Shown piece by piece: positions 1-9,430 of a stretch of 51,174 nucleotides of DNA; position 1 is the stretch's first letter; every line of letters begins with the position of its first letter. The stretch comes from Acidobacteriota bacterium (GTDB taxonomy: Bacteria; Acidobacteriota; Thermoanaerobaculia; Multivoradales; SZUA-115). The notes under the pieces were generated by a model. It did no database searches. It saw only the letters and a list, made by a program, of their open reading frames with translations, and was not told the DNA's origin. The stretch lies in NCBI GenBank assembly GCA_024277255.1, contig JAJRVQ010000068.1, positions 1 through 51,174 on the forward strand. Direction: 5' to 3'. The translations under genes and the position numbers were made by a program.

Positions 1-474
1 AGGATCTGGGAGAAAACGGTAGAATAGTGAGCCAAGGTCTGGTTTCCTCTTTGTTGTCAGTGGTTTGGCTTGTACCTCCATTGTAACAAAGGACTAGGAA
101 ATCAGACCTTTTTTGGTCGAGTTAGTGGGACAGCAGTGACCGAACGCTAACGATGCTTCGCCACCTCGATCGCCTCAACGAGAGATCGATCGACCTGGAA
201 GGGAGAGAGCGTTTGCCATCGCCCCGCCGAGACAGCCCACTCAAAGTGGTTGGCAATTCTATGGAGGGCAGGATCGAAGGGGTGAGCTACACGGACACCG
301 TGCGAGGTCTCGACAAGATCAAGCAGCTTTGCGAGTTCTTCAAGTTTCGTGGCGATTGCCACCATGTCACAGAGGCAGCGCAGGGGATTCAAGCTCTCCT
401 CGAACGCTACCCGGCGCAATTCCAGTCGGCGAGCAAAGGGAGCAACGGTTCACTGTCGGCCAGAGGAGGAGATC
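1..474. other. Left-end region without a confident gene
   Basis: No confidently coding frame is visible in the first 474 bases. It contains a short A/T-rich segment (about 60-115) with a small hairpin around 106-119 (arms GACC/GGTC around a T run) and, on the minus strand, one short open frame listed separately. The AGGAGGAG ribosome-binding sequence of the NuoE-like gene lies at its right edge (464-471). The left part may be the tail of an intergenic region that continues outside the window. Confidence 0.4.
147..365 (-). CDS. Possible short hypothetical protein, doubtful
   Basis: A minus-strand frame of 72 codons from an ATG at 365; a longer form could start at TTG 419. I do not recognise it. 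Codon choice is compatible with the neighbours and the product would be a mixed helical protein with no signal peptide or membrane segment. No Shine-Dalgarno sequence precedes the ATG, and a competing plus-strand frame (153-491) overlaps it. It could be the remnant of a longer gene or a chance frame. Conservation of the protein in related genomes would decide. Confidence 0.25.
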   Translation of the reverse strand: MVAIATKLEELAKLLDLVETSHGVRVAHPFDPALHRIANHFEWAVSAGRWQTLSPFQVDRSLVEAIEVAKHR

Positions 475-900
475 GTGGTAAGAGTTCTTAGAGAACGTGT
501 CGAGGAGCTTGCTGGTAGCTATGAGCACAAGGAACTCGCGGTCCTCGGGATTGCGAGAGAGGTCGCAGCAAAGACCCTCATCGATGACACGGCGGTATCC
601 AGCATCGCAGAGGCCTGCGGCGTGGACGCCGAGTTGGTATCCGACCTCTTCGCCAGCTACCCGGACCTGGGTGAAGAGAGATGCGGCGCGGGCCTGTGCA
701 CCGATCTCACTTGCTACCTGAGGGGAGCCTCTACGCTTCTCGACCGGCTGCGGGACGATCCAGGTTGCCTAGGTTCGGAGTTCGAGGGAATCTCGCCTGT
801 GTCGTGCCTGGGTCTCTGCTTTCAGGCGCCCGTGCTTCGCGACCGAGAAGGCAATTTCCATCGTCTTGATCCGGGCTCCGTGAGTCAGGATATGAGCTGA
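475..900 (+). CDS. NuoE-like thioredoxin-fold [2Fe-2S] protein, orphan
   Basis: 141 residues. Four cysteines have the spacing of the 24-kDa/NuoE subunit of complex I and related dehydrogenases: C75-x4-C80, then C111-x3-C115, which in the family bind one [2Fe-2S] cluster. Before them is a helical segment ending in a 'GVDAELVSDLFASYP'-like stretch that corresponds to the NuoE helical domain. The GTG start at 475 is chosen because AGGAGGAG sits just upstream; an open frame reaches back to 349 but has no such site. No NuoF or other dehydrogenase partner lies nearby, so its redox partner is unknown. It could be a stand-alone 2Fe-2S ferredoxin or an electron-transfer subunit whose partner is encoded elsewhere. 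Family membership is fairly sure, function is not. Confidence 0.75.
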   Translation: MVRVLRERVEELAGSYEHKELAVLGIAREVAAKTLIDDTAVSSIAEACGVDAELVSDLFASYPDLGEERCGAGLCTDLTCYLRGASTLLDRLRDDPGCLGSEFEGISPVSCLGLCFQAPVLRDREGNFHRLDPGSVSQDMS

Positions 901-1024
901 CGACCTCGCGCTGCGGTGTCAATGTCAGGGGGCGGGACTTGGAACGCGCGGCAACGGGGGCTGCTCGAACAGAGGAGCGGGCCACAGAAGATCCGGCCTC
1001 TGAACTTGCGATTAGAATGGGGTC

Positions 1025-1066
1025 AATCAAAGTCGATTGATTCAGTAGCCGCACCGCGTCGCGGTG
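1025..1066. promoter_or_regulatory. Two inverted repeats upstream of the VWA gene
   Basis: AATCAA-6 nt-TTGATT (1025-1042) is followed by CACCGC-3 nt-GCGGTG (1052-1066), 30-75 bases before the start of the von Willebrand A gene. A weak -10-like TAGAAT lies at 1013-1018. The first palindrome could be an operator and the second a small mRNA hairpin. No regulator gene adjoins them and both are short enough to arise by chance. Confidence 0.25.
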
Positions 1067-1098
1067 GGCGACAACAGATCTGGCCGGCAGGAGGGACC

Positions 1099-3051
1099 AT
1101 GCTGAGGACCGCTCGCTCAAACGCTGTTCGAAGGGGAATGATTGGGGCTTTCTTGAGCCTCGTTAGTGTTGCCCAATGCGCAGCGCAGGAGCCCCTTTCG
1201 CCGATCCAAATGCAGGTGCCCGCCCAGGCTGTGGTCGGTTCGAGCATCGAGATTCGCTGGCCCGGCGAGAACGAGATTGGCAAGCAGGACTTCATCAGTA
1301 TTGATCCGGCGGGGGCGCCGGAGAGTCAGTACGGCCACTACATCTACCCCAGCCGGGGCGAGCCGGGGAGACTTCGCGTGCCCGATGTTCCGGGAAGCTA
1401 CCTGGTGCGGTATCACTCGGGCGGCAGGGGATACCCCGTGCGCGGCTCGTCTCCGCTCACGGTGATCGATACGCAGGCGACGATCGAGGGGCCGTTGCGC
1501 GCCGACTCGGGCGGGATGGTCGAGATTCGTTGGAGTGGTCCGGCCTATGAACGCGACTTCATCAGCATCGATCCGGTGGGCAGCAACGAGCGAAAGTACG
1601 GACCGTACGTCTACGCGAAGAAGAGCCCGTCGTCGATCCGCGCCCCGGAGGCGCCGGGGCAGTACCTCGTTCGCTACCATCTGGCTCAAAGCTACCGCGT
1701 GATTGGGCAGACCACCTTGACTGTGGGCAGCGTGAGCGCTTCGCTGGAAGCGCCAGCACGAGTGCGGGCGGGTGGTGAGATTTCGGTGCGGTGGCGGGGC
1801 CCCGACGGGCAGGGGGACTACATCAGTATTGATCCCCCGGATGCGCCGGACCGCGACTACCTCCAATACCGTTACACTCGTTCCGGCAATCCCGCGCTCA
1901 TCCGGATTCCCGAGGAACCGGGAAGGTACGAGATTCGTTACCACCAGGGTCAGAAGCGTACCGTGATCGCCCGCGTACCGCTGGAGGTTCAGGCCAACAG
2001 CGCCACCGTCTCGGGACCACCCTCGGCTGTGGGAGGCTCCGATTTCGAGGTGGAGTGGAGCGGTCCCGACAACGCCGGCGACTACATTACGATCGTTCCC
2101 CGGGGCGCTGCGGCACGTGACTACCTGAGTTACCACTACACGAAGGCCGGCAACCCCGGAACGATAGAGGCACCGCTGGATCCGGGCGCTTACGAGTTGC
2201 GCTACATGACCGGCCGATCGCGCGCCATTCTTGCCCAAGTTGCGATCGAGGTGACGCCAGGTGCAATTCCCGGGAAACTTCGTGTCTCCGCTACCTCAAG
2301 AGCCCCGATGGCGGGGCAGACGGCGGCGGTGGAAGTGATTCTCGACGCTTCAGGGAGCATGCTCCAGCGGCTGGGAGGAGAGCGACGCATCGAGATCGCC
2401 AAAGAGGCGCTCGACAAACTGGTTCGCGAGGTCATTCCCGCGGGGACGCGCTTTGCCCTTCGGGTGTTCGGTCACCGGGAAGCCGATTCTTGCCGTAGCG
2501 ACCTGGAGATTCCCGTCGCTCCTCTCAATGCGGGTGCGATCGCGGCGAAGATCCGGACGATTCAGGCGATGAACCTGGCGAAAACACCGATCGCCGACTC
2601 CCTGGCGAAGGTGAAGCAAGATCTCGCCGGGATCTCCGGCCCGGTCACGGTGGTGTTGTTGACCGACGGCGAAGAGACCTGCGGCGGTGACCCTCGCGTG
2701 GCGATTGAAGAGCTACAGGCTGCGGGGTTTGACGTACGGGTCAACATCGTCGGCTTCGCCATCAACGAGTTGGAGCTACAAGAGCGGTTCGAGAGCTGGG
2801 CGCGGGTCGGCAACGGTCGCTATATCGAGGCTCACGACAAAAAAGAGCTGCGCGAGGCGATGAACCGCTCGCTCGACGTGACATTTGAGGTTCTCTCCGG
2901 CGATGAGGTGGTGGCGAGCGGGGTGGTCAACGGCGAAGCCGTGCAACTCCTGCCGGGGAAATACCGGGTTCGTCTTCTGGGCTCGAAGTCACGCGACTTG
3001 GGCGAGGTAGAGATCAAAGCGCGTGCCGAGGTCGACCTGCGCACCGAATGA
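1099..3051 (+). CDS. Secreted von Willebrand factor A protein with four Ig-like repeats
   Basis: 650 residues. The ATG at 1099 has AGGAGGGA upstream and opens a signal peptide (basic N-terminus, hydrophobic core, cleavage near AQC-AAQ), so the protein is exported. Residues about 35-390 are four repeats of about 85-90 residues, each with a W-x-G-P-type strand, a 'D-(F/Y)-I-(S/T)-I' strand and a 'Y-L-V-R-Y' or 'Y-E-L-R-Y' strand, typical of beta-sandwich modules. A VWA domain follows (about 405-590) with an intact metal site: DASGS at 416-420, a threonine in AKTPI, and TDGEE. A short beta domain ends the protein. VWA domains bind protein partners through a divalent metal. The gene looks monocistronic, and its partner or surface role cannot be read from context. 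Confidence 0.8.
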   Translation: MLRTARSNAVRRGMIGAFLSLVSVAQCAAQEPLSPIQMQVPAQAVVGSSIEIRWPGENEIGKQDFISIDPAGAPESQYGHYIYPSRGEPGRLRVPDVPGSYLVRYHSGGRGYPVRGSSPLTVIDTQATIEGPLRADSGGMVEIRWSGPAYERDFISIDPVGSNERKYGPYVYAKKSPSSIRAPEAPGQYLVRYHLAQSYRVIGQTTLTVGSVSASLEAPARVRAGGEISVRWRGPDGQGDYISIDPPDAPDRDYLQYRYTRSGNPALIRIPEEPGRYEIRYHQGQKRTVIARVPLEVQANSATVSGPPSAVGGSDFEVEWSGPDNAGDYITIVPRGAAARDYLSYHYTKAGNPGTIEAPLDPGAYELRYMTGRSRAILAQVAIEVTPGAIPGKLRVSATSRAPMAGQTAAVEVILDASGSMLQRLGGERRIEIAKEALDKLVREVIPAGTRFALRVFGHREADSCRSDLEIPVAPLNAGAIAAKIRTIQAMNLAKTPIADSLAKVKQDLAGISGPVTVVLLTDGEETCGGDPRVAIEELQAAGFDVRVNIVGFAINELELQERFESWARVGNGRYIEAHDKKELREAMNRSLDVTFEVLSGDEVVASGVVNGEAVQLLPGKYRVRLLGSKSRDLGEVEIKARAEVDLRTE

Positions 3052-3299
3052 AGGAGCTGAGCAGGGTGGTTCAAGGAGCAGCTCGCTCAGCTGCTCGCAG
3101 TCACTGTCCAGGGCCGGAGAACTCCCCCTCCTGAGGACTTGAACGACGATACGCCCGGCGATGACCTTGGTTGCCGGGGAGGCCGGCGAGGTGGTGGGCC
3201 ACATCCTAATCCTCACCGGTTTCCCACTCTGAATAACCGACTCTCCGGAGGATGGGGTTGGCACCAATGGCGGTGGCGCCGAGCCACCAGTGCGCAAGG

Positions 3300-3809
3300 C
3301 TAGGCTTTAGCGGGCAACCGCCGCCCCAACGCCGCCAGTAGCAGGCCGCAGAGGGTGTAGAGCAGGAGCCAGCCCAGCGCGATGCGCCACCAACGAACTG
3401 GGTCGAGCTGGGTTGCCGTGGTGATGGCTAGGACGAGGAGCGGGCCACGGAAGATCCAGGCGATCCAGCCGGTGGCTAGGCCGTCCAGCCAGCGGCTGGG
3501 GGTGCGACCGAGGAGGAGGAGGAAGAGGGCGGTCAGGCCGATGGCTTCGAGCAGCCAGCCGGCGAGCAGCATGGCGGGTGAGAGTCTGCCCAGTTCGAAC
3601 CCTTCGATGCCGGCGCGTTGGCCGATCGCTGCACCGAAGCTGTCGAGAGCGAAGGCATAGAGGCCCAGAGTCAGGAGGAGCAAGACCAGGGCGAAGATGA
3701 GGAATCGAGACACGACGGGCGATGATAACCCGCGATGGCCCGCAAGAACTCGCGGGGCTGGTGTGGACGGTAGTGCGGTGGCTGCTGGCAGGTGGATGGG
3801 AGAAGTCAC
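3300..3809 (-). CDS. Small polytopic membrane protein, unknown function
   Basis: 169 codons from GTG 3809; a shorter form from GTG 3713 (137 residues) starts right before the first hydrophobic segment and may be the true one, because the first 31 residues are Pro/Ala-rich and non-membrane. About four hydrophobic helices follow, then a basic C-terminus. No family is recognised. It is divergent from the arsenosugar-type operon, with only about 50 bases between the longer form and the glycosyltransferase start, so a shared control region is possible. Confidence 0.55.
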   Translation of the reverse strand: MTSPIHLPAATALPSTPAPRVLAGHRGLSSPVVSRFLIFALVLLLLTLGLYAFALDSFGAAIGQRAGIEGFELGRLSPAMLLAGWLLEAIGLTALFLLLLGRTPSRWLDGLATGWIAWIFRGPLLVLAITTATQLDPVRWWRIALGWLLLYTLCGLLLAALGRRLPAKA

Positions 3810-3860
3810 GCCGGGCCCATCCGAGTTGGGCGCCCAGTCGTATACTCATCTGTACTGACC

Positions 3861-4613
3861 ATGACTTCATCTCGGCCCACACTGCTCATCTTCACCCTCG
3901 GACCGCAAGCGGAGGGTCTGCGTCGCCGTCTGCTGCCGCCGAAACTGGCGGGCTATCAGCGACAGGTGCATCGCACCTGCCTCGATGCGGCCTTGGGTGC
4001 GGGTCTTGGAGCCGGTTGCCGGATTGAAGTCTCGTCTCCCCACCAGCTCGACCTGCCCAGCGGTGTCCATGCGGTGCCGCAACGGGGTCGTGGGTTCGCC
4101 GACCGGCTGTTGTCGGCATGGCGTGCGGCGAAGCGTCCCGACGCCCCCTTGCTCTTGGTGGGTGCGGACGTGCCGGGCTTGCGCGCCGCCCATTTGCGGC
4201 AGGCCTTGGTTAGCTTGAATCAAGGAGGGCGCCGGGTGGTTCTCGGTCCCTCACCGGATGGCGGTTGCTATTTGATCGCCGCGACACAGCCGATCGACCA
4301 CCTTCTCGGTCAGGTGCCCTGGTGCTGCCGAGACACGTTGGCCAAGCTGCGCGCGGCGTTGATCGCCGATGGTTTCGAGGTGGATCTGCTCGAACCGCTG
4401 GCCGACCTCGACCAGCCCTCCGACCTCGATCGCTTGTTGAGCACCGCCGCTGCCGCGCTGTCGCGCCGCTGGTGGGCGTTGCTCGATCGGTTGCGCGATC
4501 TGCTGGCGGCGCTACGCGCCCCGGCCGTGCCTTCCCTCCTCGGTTGCCCGCGCCCGGCCATCGTGCCGGTGCGTGTCGGCCGCGGCCCGCCGCGCCTCTC
4601 GCGCCGTCGTTAG
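3861..4613 (+). CDS. TIGR04282/DUF2064 arsenosugar-biosynthesis-type glycosyltransferase
   Basis: 250 residues; ATG 3861. The central part carries the family signatures: a V-G-A-D-V-P-G-L block near residue 97, the counterpart of the G-A-D-x-P-G-L nucleotide-sugar site, and a G-P-S-P-D-G-G-C-Y-L-I block near residue 130. The fold is that of CofC/GT-A nucleotidyl- or glycosyltransferases. Members of TIGR04282 are named for repeated co-occurrence with arsenosugar genes (ArsM and the radical SAM protein ArsS). Here it is the first gene of a block that continues with arsM 127 bases downstream, which supports a sugar-transfer role on an arsenic-containing intermediate. The last 60 or so residues are an Arg/Pro-rich extension beyond the core. 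The biochemical reaction of the family is inferred from context. Confidence 0.8.
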   Translation: MTSSRPTLLIFTLGPQAEGLRRRLLPPKLAGYQRQVHRTCLDAALGAGLGAGCRIEVSSPHQLDLPSGVHAVPQRGRGFADRLLSAWRAAKRPDAPLLLVGADVPGLRAAHLRQALVSLNQGGRRVVLGPSPDGGCYLIAATQPIDHLLGQVPWCCRDTLAKLRAALIADGFEVDLLEPLADLDQPSDLDRLLSTAAAALSRRWWALLDRLRDLLAALRAPAVPSLLGCPRPAIVPVRVGRGPPRLSRRR

Positions 4614-4740
4614 CCGCTAGTCGCCCGCCCTGGCGCGGGTTGCTATTCACTTCGCCAAGGGGCGCCGTCGCCGATGTTGTCGGCTGTGCGCTGCTTCTTT
4701 ACTAGAGCTTGCTTTGCATCTGGTTACAGGGAGAAAGACG

Positions 4741-5898
4741 ATGGACTCAGTCGTCGCCGTTGAAAATGTTGTCAAAGAACGCTACGCCGAAGGTGCCAAC
4801 GAGTGCGTCAGCGAACTGTGCTGTCCGGTGGACTATGACCCGCAGTACTTGCGCGTCATCCCCACCGAAGTGCTCGAACGTGACTACGGGTGCGGTGACC
4901 CGAGCCGCCACCTGAAAGCGGGCGAGACGGTTCTCGATCTGGGCAGCGGCACGGGCAAGATCTGTTTCATCGCCGCGCAGGTGGTGGGTGCCGAAGGCAA
5001 GGTCATCGGTGTCGATATGACCCACGACATGCTCGACGTCGCGCGGCGCAACGCGCCGGAGGTCGCCGAGAAGATCGGCTACTCCAACGTCGAGTTTCGC
5101 CGCGGCCGTATCCAGGATCTGGCGCTCGATCTGGATGCGCTGGACCGCCGGCTGGCGCAGAGCCCGATCACCGACGCGCAAGGCCTCTTGGCCGCCGAAG
5201 CGATCGCCGACGAGCTGCGCGCCACCCAACCCCTGGTGGCCACCGAGTCGATCGATGTGGTGGTCTCCAACTGCGTGCTCAACCTGGTCGAGGCGGCGCA
5301 GAAGGAGAAGCTCTTCGCCGAGATCTTCCGCGTTCTACGCAGTGGCGGACGAGCGGTGATCTCGGACATCGTCTGCGACGAGCCGGTGCCGATGGAATTG
5401 CAGCGCGATCCGGATCTGTGGAGCGGTTGTATCTCGGGCGCCCTCTCCGAGGTCGGTTTCCTCAAGGCCTTCGAGCAGGTCGGTTTCCACGGCATCCGAG
5501 TGCTGGAACGCCAAAGCGAACCGTGGCAAACGGTTGCCGGGATCGAGTTTCGCTCGTTGACCGTCGAGGCCTTCAAGGGCAAGCAGGGCGAGTGCTTGGA
5601 GCGCAACCAGGCGGTGATCTACAAGGGTCCGTTCAAGGAGGTCCTCGACGACGACGGCCACCGCATGGAGCGCGGCGAGCGCTACGCCGTGTGCGACAAG
5701 ACTTTTCGCCTCTACAGCCAGGAGCCCTACGCGACCCACTTCGACTTCGTGGAGCCGCGCCAGGAGATCCCGCTCGCCGAGGCGAAGCCGTTCGACTGCT
5801 CGCGCACCGCGTTGCGCCATCCGCGGGAGAGCAAAGGGGTGGACTACGACGCCACCACCGAGGTGGCCAGTTGCTGTGAGTCGGGCGAATGTTGTTAA
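4741..5898 (+). CDS. arsM: Arsenite S-adenosylmethionine methyltransferase ArsM
   Basis: 385 residues; ATG 4741 preceded by AGGGAG. A class I SAM-binding motif DLGSGTG is at 66-72. The arsenic-binding cysteines of ArsM are all present: C27/C28 near the N-terminus, C51 in YGCGDP, C178 in SNCVLNL and C230 in WSGCISGA. The enzyme family methylates As(III) stepwise. Between the SAM domain and C178 lies an insertion of about 35-40 residues rich in Ala, Leu and Asp that shorter ArsM enzymes lack. The protein ends with a Cys-rich tail (C378, C379, C384, C385), possibly for binding arsenicals. The last ten bases overlap pstS, so methylation and import genes are co-translated. Its place after the TIGR04282 transferase suits the arsenosugar-type ArsM rather than simple detoxification. 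Which methylated product it makes is unknown. Confidence 0.9.
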   Translation: MDSVVAVENVVKERYAEGANECVSELCCPVDYDPQYLRVIPTEVLERDYGCGDPSRHLKAGETVLDLGSGTGKICFIAAQVVGAEGKVIGVDMTHDMLDVARRNAPEVAEKIGYSNVEFRRGRIQDLALDLDALDRRLAQSPITDAQGLLAAEAIADELRATQPLVATESIDVVVSNCVLNLVEAAQKEKLFAEIFRVLRSGGRAVISDIVCDEPVPMELQRDPDLWSGCISGALSEVGFLKAFEQVGFHGIRVLERQSEPWQTVAGIEFRSLTVEAFKGKQGECLERNQAVIYKGPFKEVLDDDGHRMERGERYAVCDKTFRLYSQEPYATHFDFVEPRQEIPLAEAKPFDCSRTALRHPRESKGVDYDATTEVASCCESGECC

Positions 5899-6754
5899 AG
5901 CGCAATCTGTTGCTGGCGACGTGTGCGGCGCTGAGCCTCGTGGTGCAACCCGCTTTGGCGGCGCTGCGGGTCAACGGCTCGACGACGGTCAATCCGGTGG
6001 TCAGCGAAGCGGCGGAATGGTTGCGGGCCGAACGGGGAATGGAGATCTTCGTCGATACGCAAGGCGGCAGCTCCGGAGGCATCGCGGCGCTCGCCGACGG
6101 CCGCGCGGATGTCGGCATGTCGTCGCGCCCGCTCGGCCCCGCGGATAGTGAGCGATTCCCGGGGATTCGGTTCGAGAGCCACGGTCTGGGCTTCGACGCG
6201 GTAGCCCTGGTGGTCTCCAAAGATGTCTGGGAGGGCGGCGTGCGAGCGATCTCGCGGGCCGAGATGCGGGAGATCTACGAAGGTCGCACCCGCAACTGGA
6301 AGCAACTCGGCGGCCCGGATCGGCGGATCGCCTTCTTCAACAAGGAGCCAGGCCGAGGCACCTGGGAAGTCTTCGCCAAGTGGCTCTACGGTGATTCCTC
6401 CAAGGCACCGCTGGTCAGCTATCCTGAAGTGGGAGCCAACCGCGAGGTGCGCAACAAGGTTGGTGCCACCCGTGGCGCCCTGTCGCAACTTTCGGCGGCC
6501 TGGGCCGACGGCAAGACCGTTTTCGCACTGGGTCTGCGCGGCGACGACGGCCAGGTGGTTCGGCCGACGCGCGAGGCGTTGGCGGACGGTCGTTATCCGC
6601 TGGCGCGGCCGCTGCTGATGGTGACCAACGGCCCGCCGAGCGGCTCGGCGGCCGAGTTGATCGAGTTCCTGCTCAGTCCGCGTGGGCAGGCCATGGTGGA
6701 GCGCCACGGCTACTTGCCGTTGCACCAGCCGGTGGCGGAGGCTTCCCCCTCGCC

Positions 6755-6758
<4 letters not shown>
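5889..6758 (+). CDS. pstS: PstS-like phosphate/arsenate-type binding protein
   Basis: 289 residues with a signal peptide (cleavage near PALA-ALRV), so periplasmic. The anion-binding loops of PstS are recognisable: NGSTTV at the mature N-terminus, GGSSGGI about 35 residues on, and DVGMSSRP. The protein captures an oxyanion and hands it to PstCA. It starts inside the end of arsM and its stop overlaps the pstC start (ATGA), which ties import to arsenic methylation. PstS homologues elsewhere in ars islands have been linked to arsenate or to high-selectivity phosphate uptake during arsenate stress. The sequence alone does not show which anion is preferred. No phoU follows, unlike common pst operons. 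Confidence 0.85.
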
Positions 6759-7710
<952 letters not shown>

Positions 7711-7714
<4 letters not shown>

Positions 7715-8598
7715 GCGAACCGATGAGCATAGTGCCGAGAGCTTGGCTGGGTTCCCGGTGGCTCGATCGATCGTTGTCGGCGAGCGCCGGCCTGTGCGCC
7801 CTGTTCTCCGCCGTGCTCTTTCTTTCGATCGCGACAATTCTGCTGCTGCGCGGCTTGCCGGCTCTCGGCCTGAACTTCGTTCTCGGCGAGAGCGCTTCGG
7901 CGGGTGCCGCGGGCGGGGTGCGCTACCAACTGCTCGGGACGTTGATCCTGATGGCGGCCGCCCTACTGCTGGCGGCACCCCCGGCCGTCGCCCTGGCGCT
8001 GCTGCAAACGGTCTACCTACCGGCCTCCGTCGGTCGCAAGCTGCGATTTGCACTGCTCACGGCCAACGGCGTTCCCTCGATCCTTTTCGGGATCTTCGGA
8101 CTGATGGTCTTCTCGCGTTGGCTGGGCTGGGGCAAGTCCTGGTTCGCCGGTGGGGTGGTTCTGGCGATGATGATGGTGCCGACAGCCTGTGTCGCACTGA
8201 TCGACCGTATCGAGTCTCTGCCCGGCCGTTATCTCGAAGCGGCGGCCGGGTTGGGGCTGAGCCGAGCGCAGATCGTGCGCAGCGTGGTCTTGCCGCAGAG
8301 TGCTTCGGGGCTGGTTTCCGGGCTGCTGCTCGGCCTGTCGAGAGCGGCTGGCGAGACGGCGCCCATCTTGTTTACCGCGGCGGTCTTTTCCGGCGCCACC
8401 TGGCCCAGCGGGATCCGCCAGAGCCCGGTGCTGGCCTTGCCGTACCACATCTTCGTCTTGGCTCAGGATTCACTCGACCCGGCGAGCCAGGAGCGCTTGT
8501 GGGCCTCGGCCTTCCTGCTTTTGGCGTTGGTATTGATTGTCAGCCTGGTGGCTTTACCGGCCCGTTTGAAACTGCACGAGGAGGCTCGCGATGGCTGA
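7711..8598 (+). CDS. pstA: PstA-like phosphate ABC transporter permease
   Basis: 295 residues if started at GTG 7711, which overlaps the pstC stop as GTGA; an ATG four codons later (7723) is the alternative. There are about six membrane helices, and the coupling loop LSRAAGETAPILFTA is diagnostic for PstA. It forms the second half of the channel with PstC. The final eight bases overlap pstB. Confidence 0.87.
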
Positions 8599-9430
8599 AG
8601 CCCTACGTCCCGCGGCAGCTCCTTGGCTGGTCGCCGGAGAGAGGATCATCTCGAACCCGGGGGTGGGGCCGGGGACGGCACCGGCGCTGGCCACGCGGGG
8701 TCTGTGTGTGAGGGCCGGCCGGCGCCTCTTGCTGCGCGCCGTCGATTTGCGGGTCGAGGCGGGCTCGATCTGCGCGCTGGTGGGCCCGTCCGGCGTGGGC
8801 AAGACGACGCTACTCAAGTGCTTCAACCGCTTGATCGACTTGACCCCGGGGCTGCGCCTGGAGGGCGAGGTCTCCATCGGGGACCGTTCGGTCTTGGCGC
8901 GCGAGGTGGATGTCGATCAGCTACGATCCCGCGTCGGCATGCTGTTCCAGCAGCCGGTGGTCTTCCCGCGTAGCATCTATGAGAACGTGCTCTTCGGCCT
9001 GCGGCGAGTTCGCCGCGCGGTACCGAAGGCGCAGTGGCCACAGCGGGTGGAATCCGTCCTGCGGCAAGTTTCGTTGTGGGATGAGGTTGCCGACCGCCTG
9101 TCAGCCTCGGCGGCCGAGCTTTCGGTCGGACAGCAGCAACGGCTCTGTCTGGCAAGGACCTTGGCTCTCGAACCCGAAGTCTTGTTGATGGATGAACCGA
9201 CCAGCGCCCTCGATCCGGCATCGACCGCGGCGATCGAACAACTGGTTCTCTCGCTGGCCGGCCGAACGACCGTCCTGTGGGTCACCCACGATCCGGCGCA
9301 GGCAGAGCGTATCGCCGGCTGCATCCTGCGCATGGAGAACCGCGATGGTGCCGGCTGTGTCGGTGAGTGTGTCAGCCTGAAAGAGGGCTCGCACTGCGAA
9401 CTGGGCAGCACGGTGGAAGAGGTGGTTTGA
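8591..9430 (+). CDS. pstB: PstB-like phosphate ABC transporter ATPase
   Basis: 279 residues. Walker A GPSGVGKTT, signature LSVGQQQR, Walker B VLLMDEPTSALD and a following switch histidine (VTHD) are all present, so the ATPase should be active. It has an N-terminal extension of about 40 residues and a C-terminal one of about 30 relative to compact PstB proteins. The stop overlaps the next ATG as TGATG, which couples it to the radical SAM gene. Confidence 0.87.
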   Translation: MAEALRPAAAPWLVAGERIISNPGVGPGTAPALATRGLCVRAGRRLLLRAVDLRVEAGSICALVGPSGVGKTTLLKCFNRLIDLTPGLRLEGEVSIGDRSVLAREVDVDQLRSRVGMLFQQPVVFPRSIYENVLFGLRRVRRAVPKAQWPQRVESVLRQVSLWDEVADRLSASAAELSVGQQQRLCLARTLALEPEVLLMDEPTSALDPASTAAIEQLVLSLAGRTTVLWVTHDPAQAERIAGCILRMENRDGAGCVGECVSLKEGSHCELGSTVEEVV

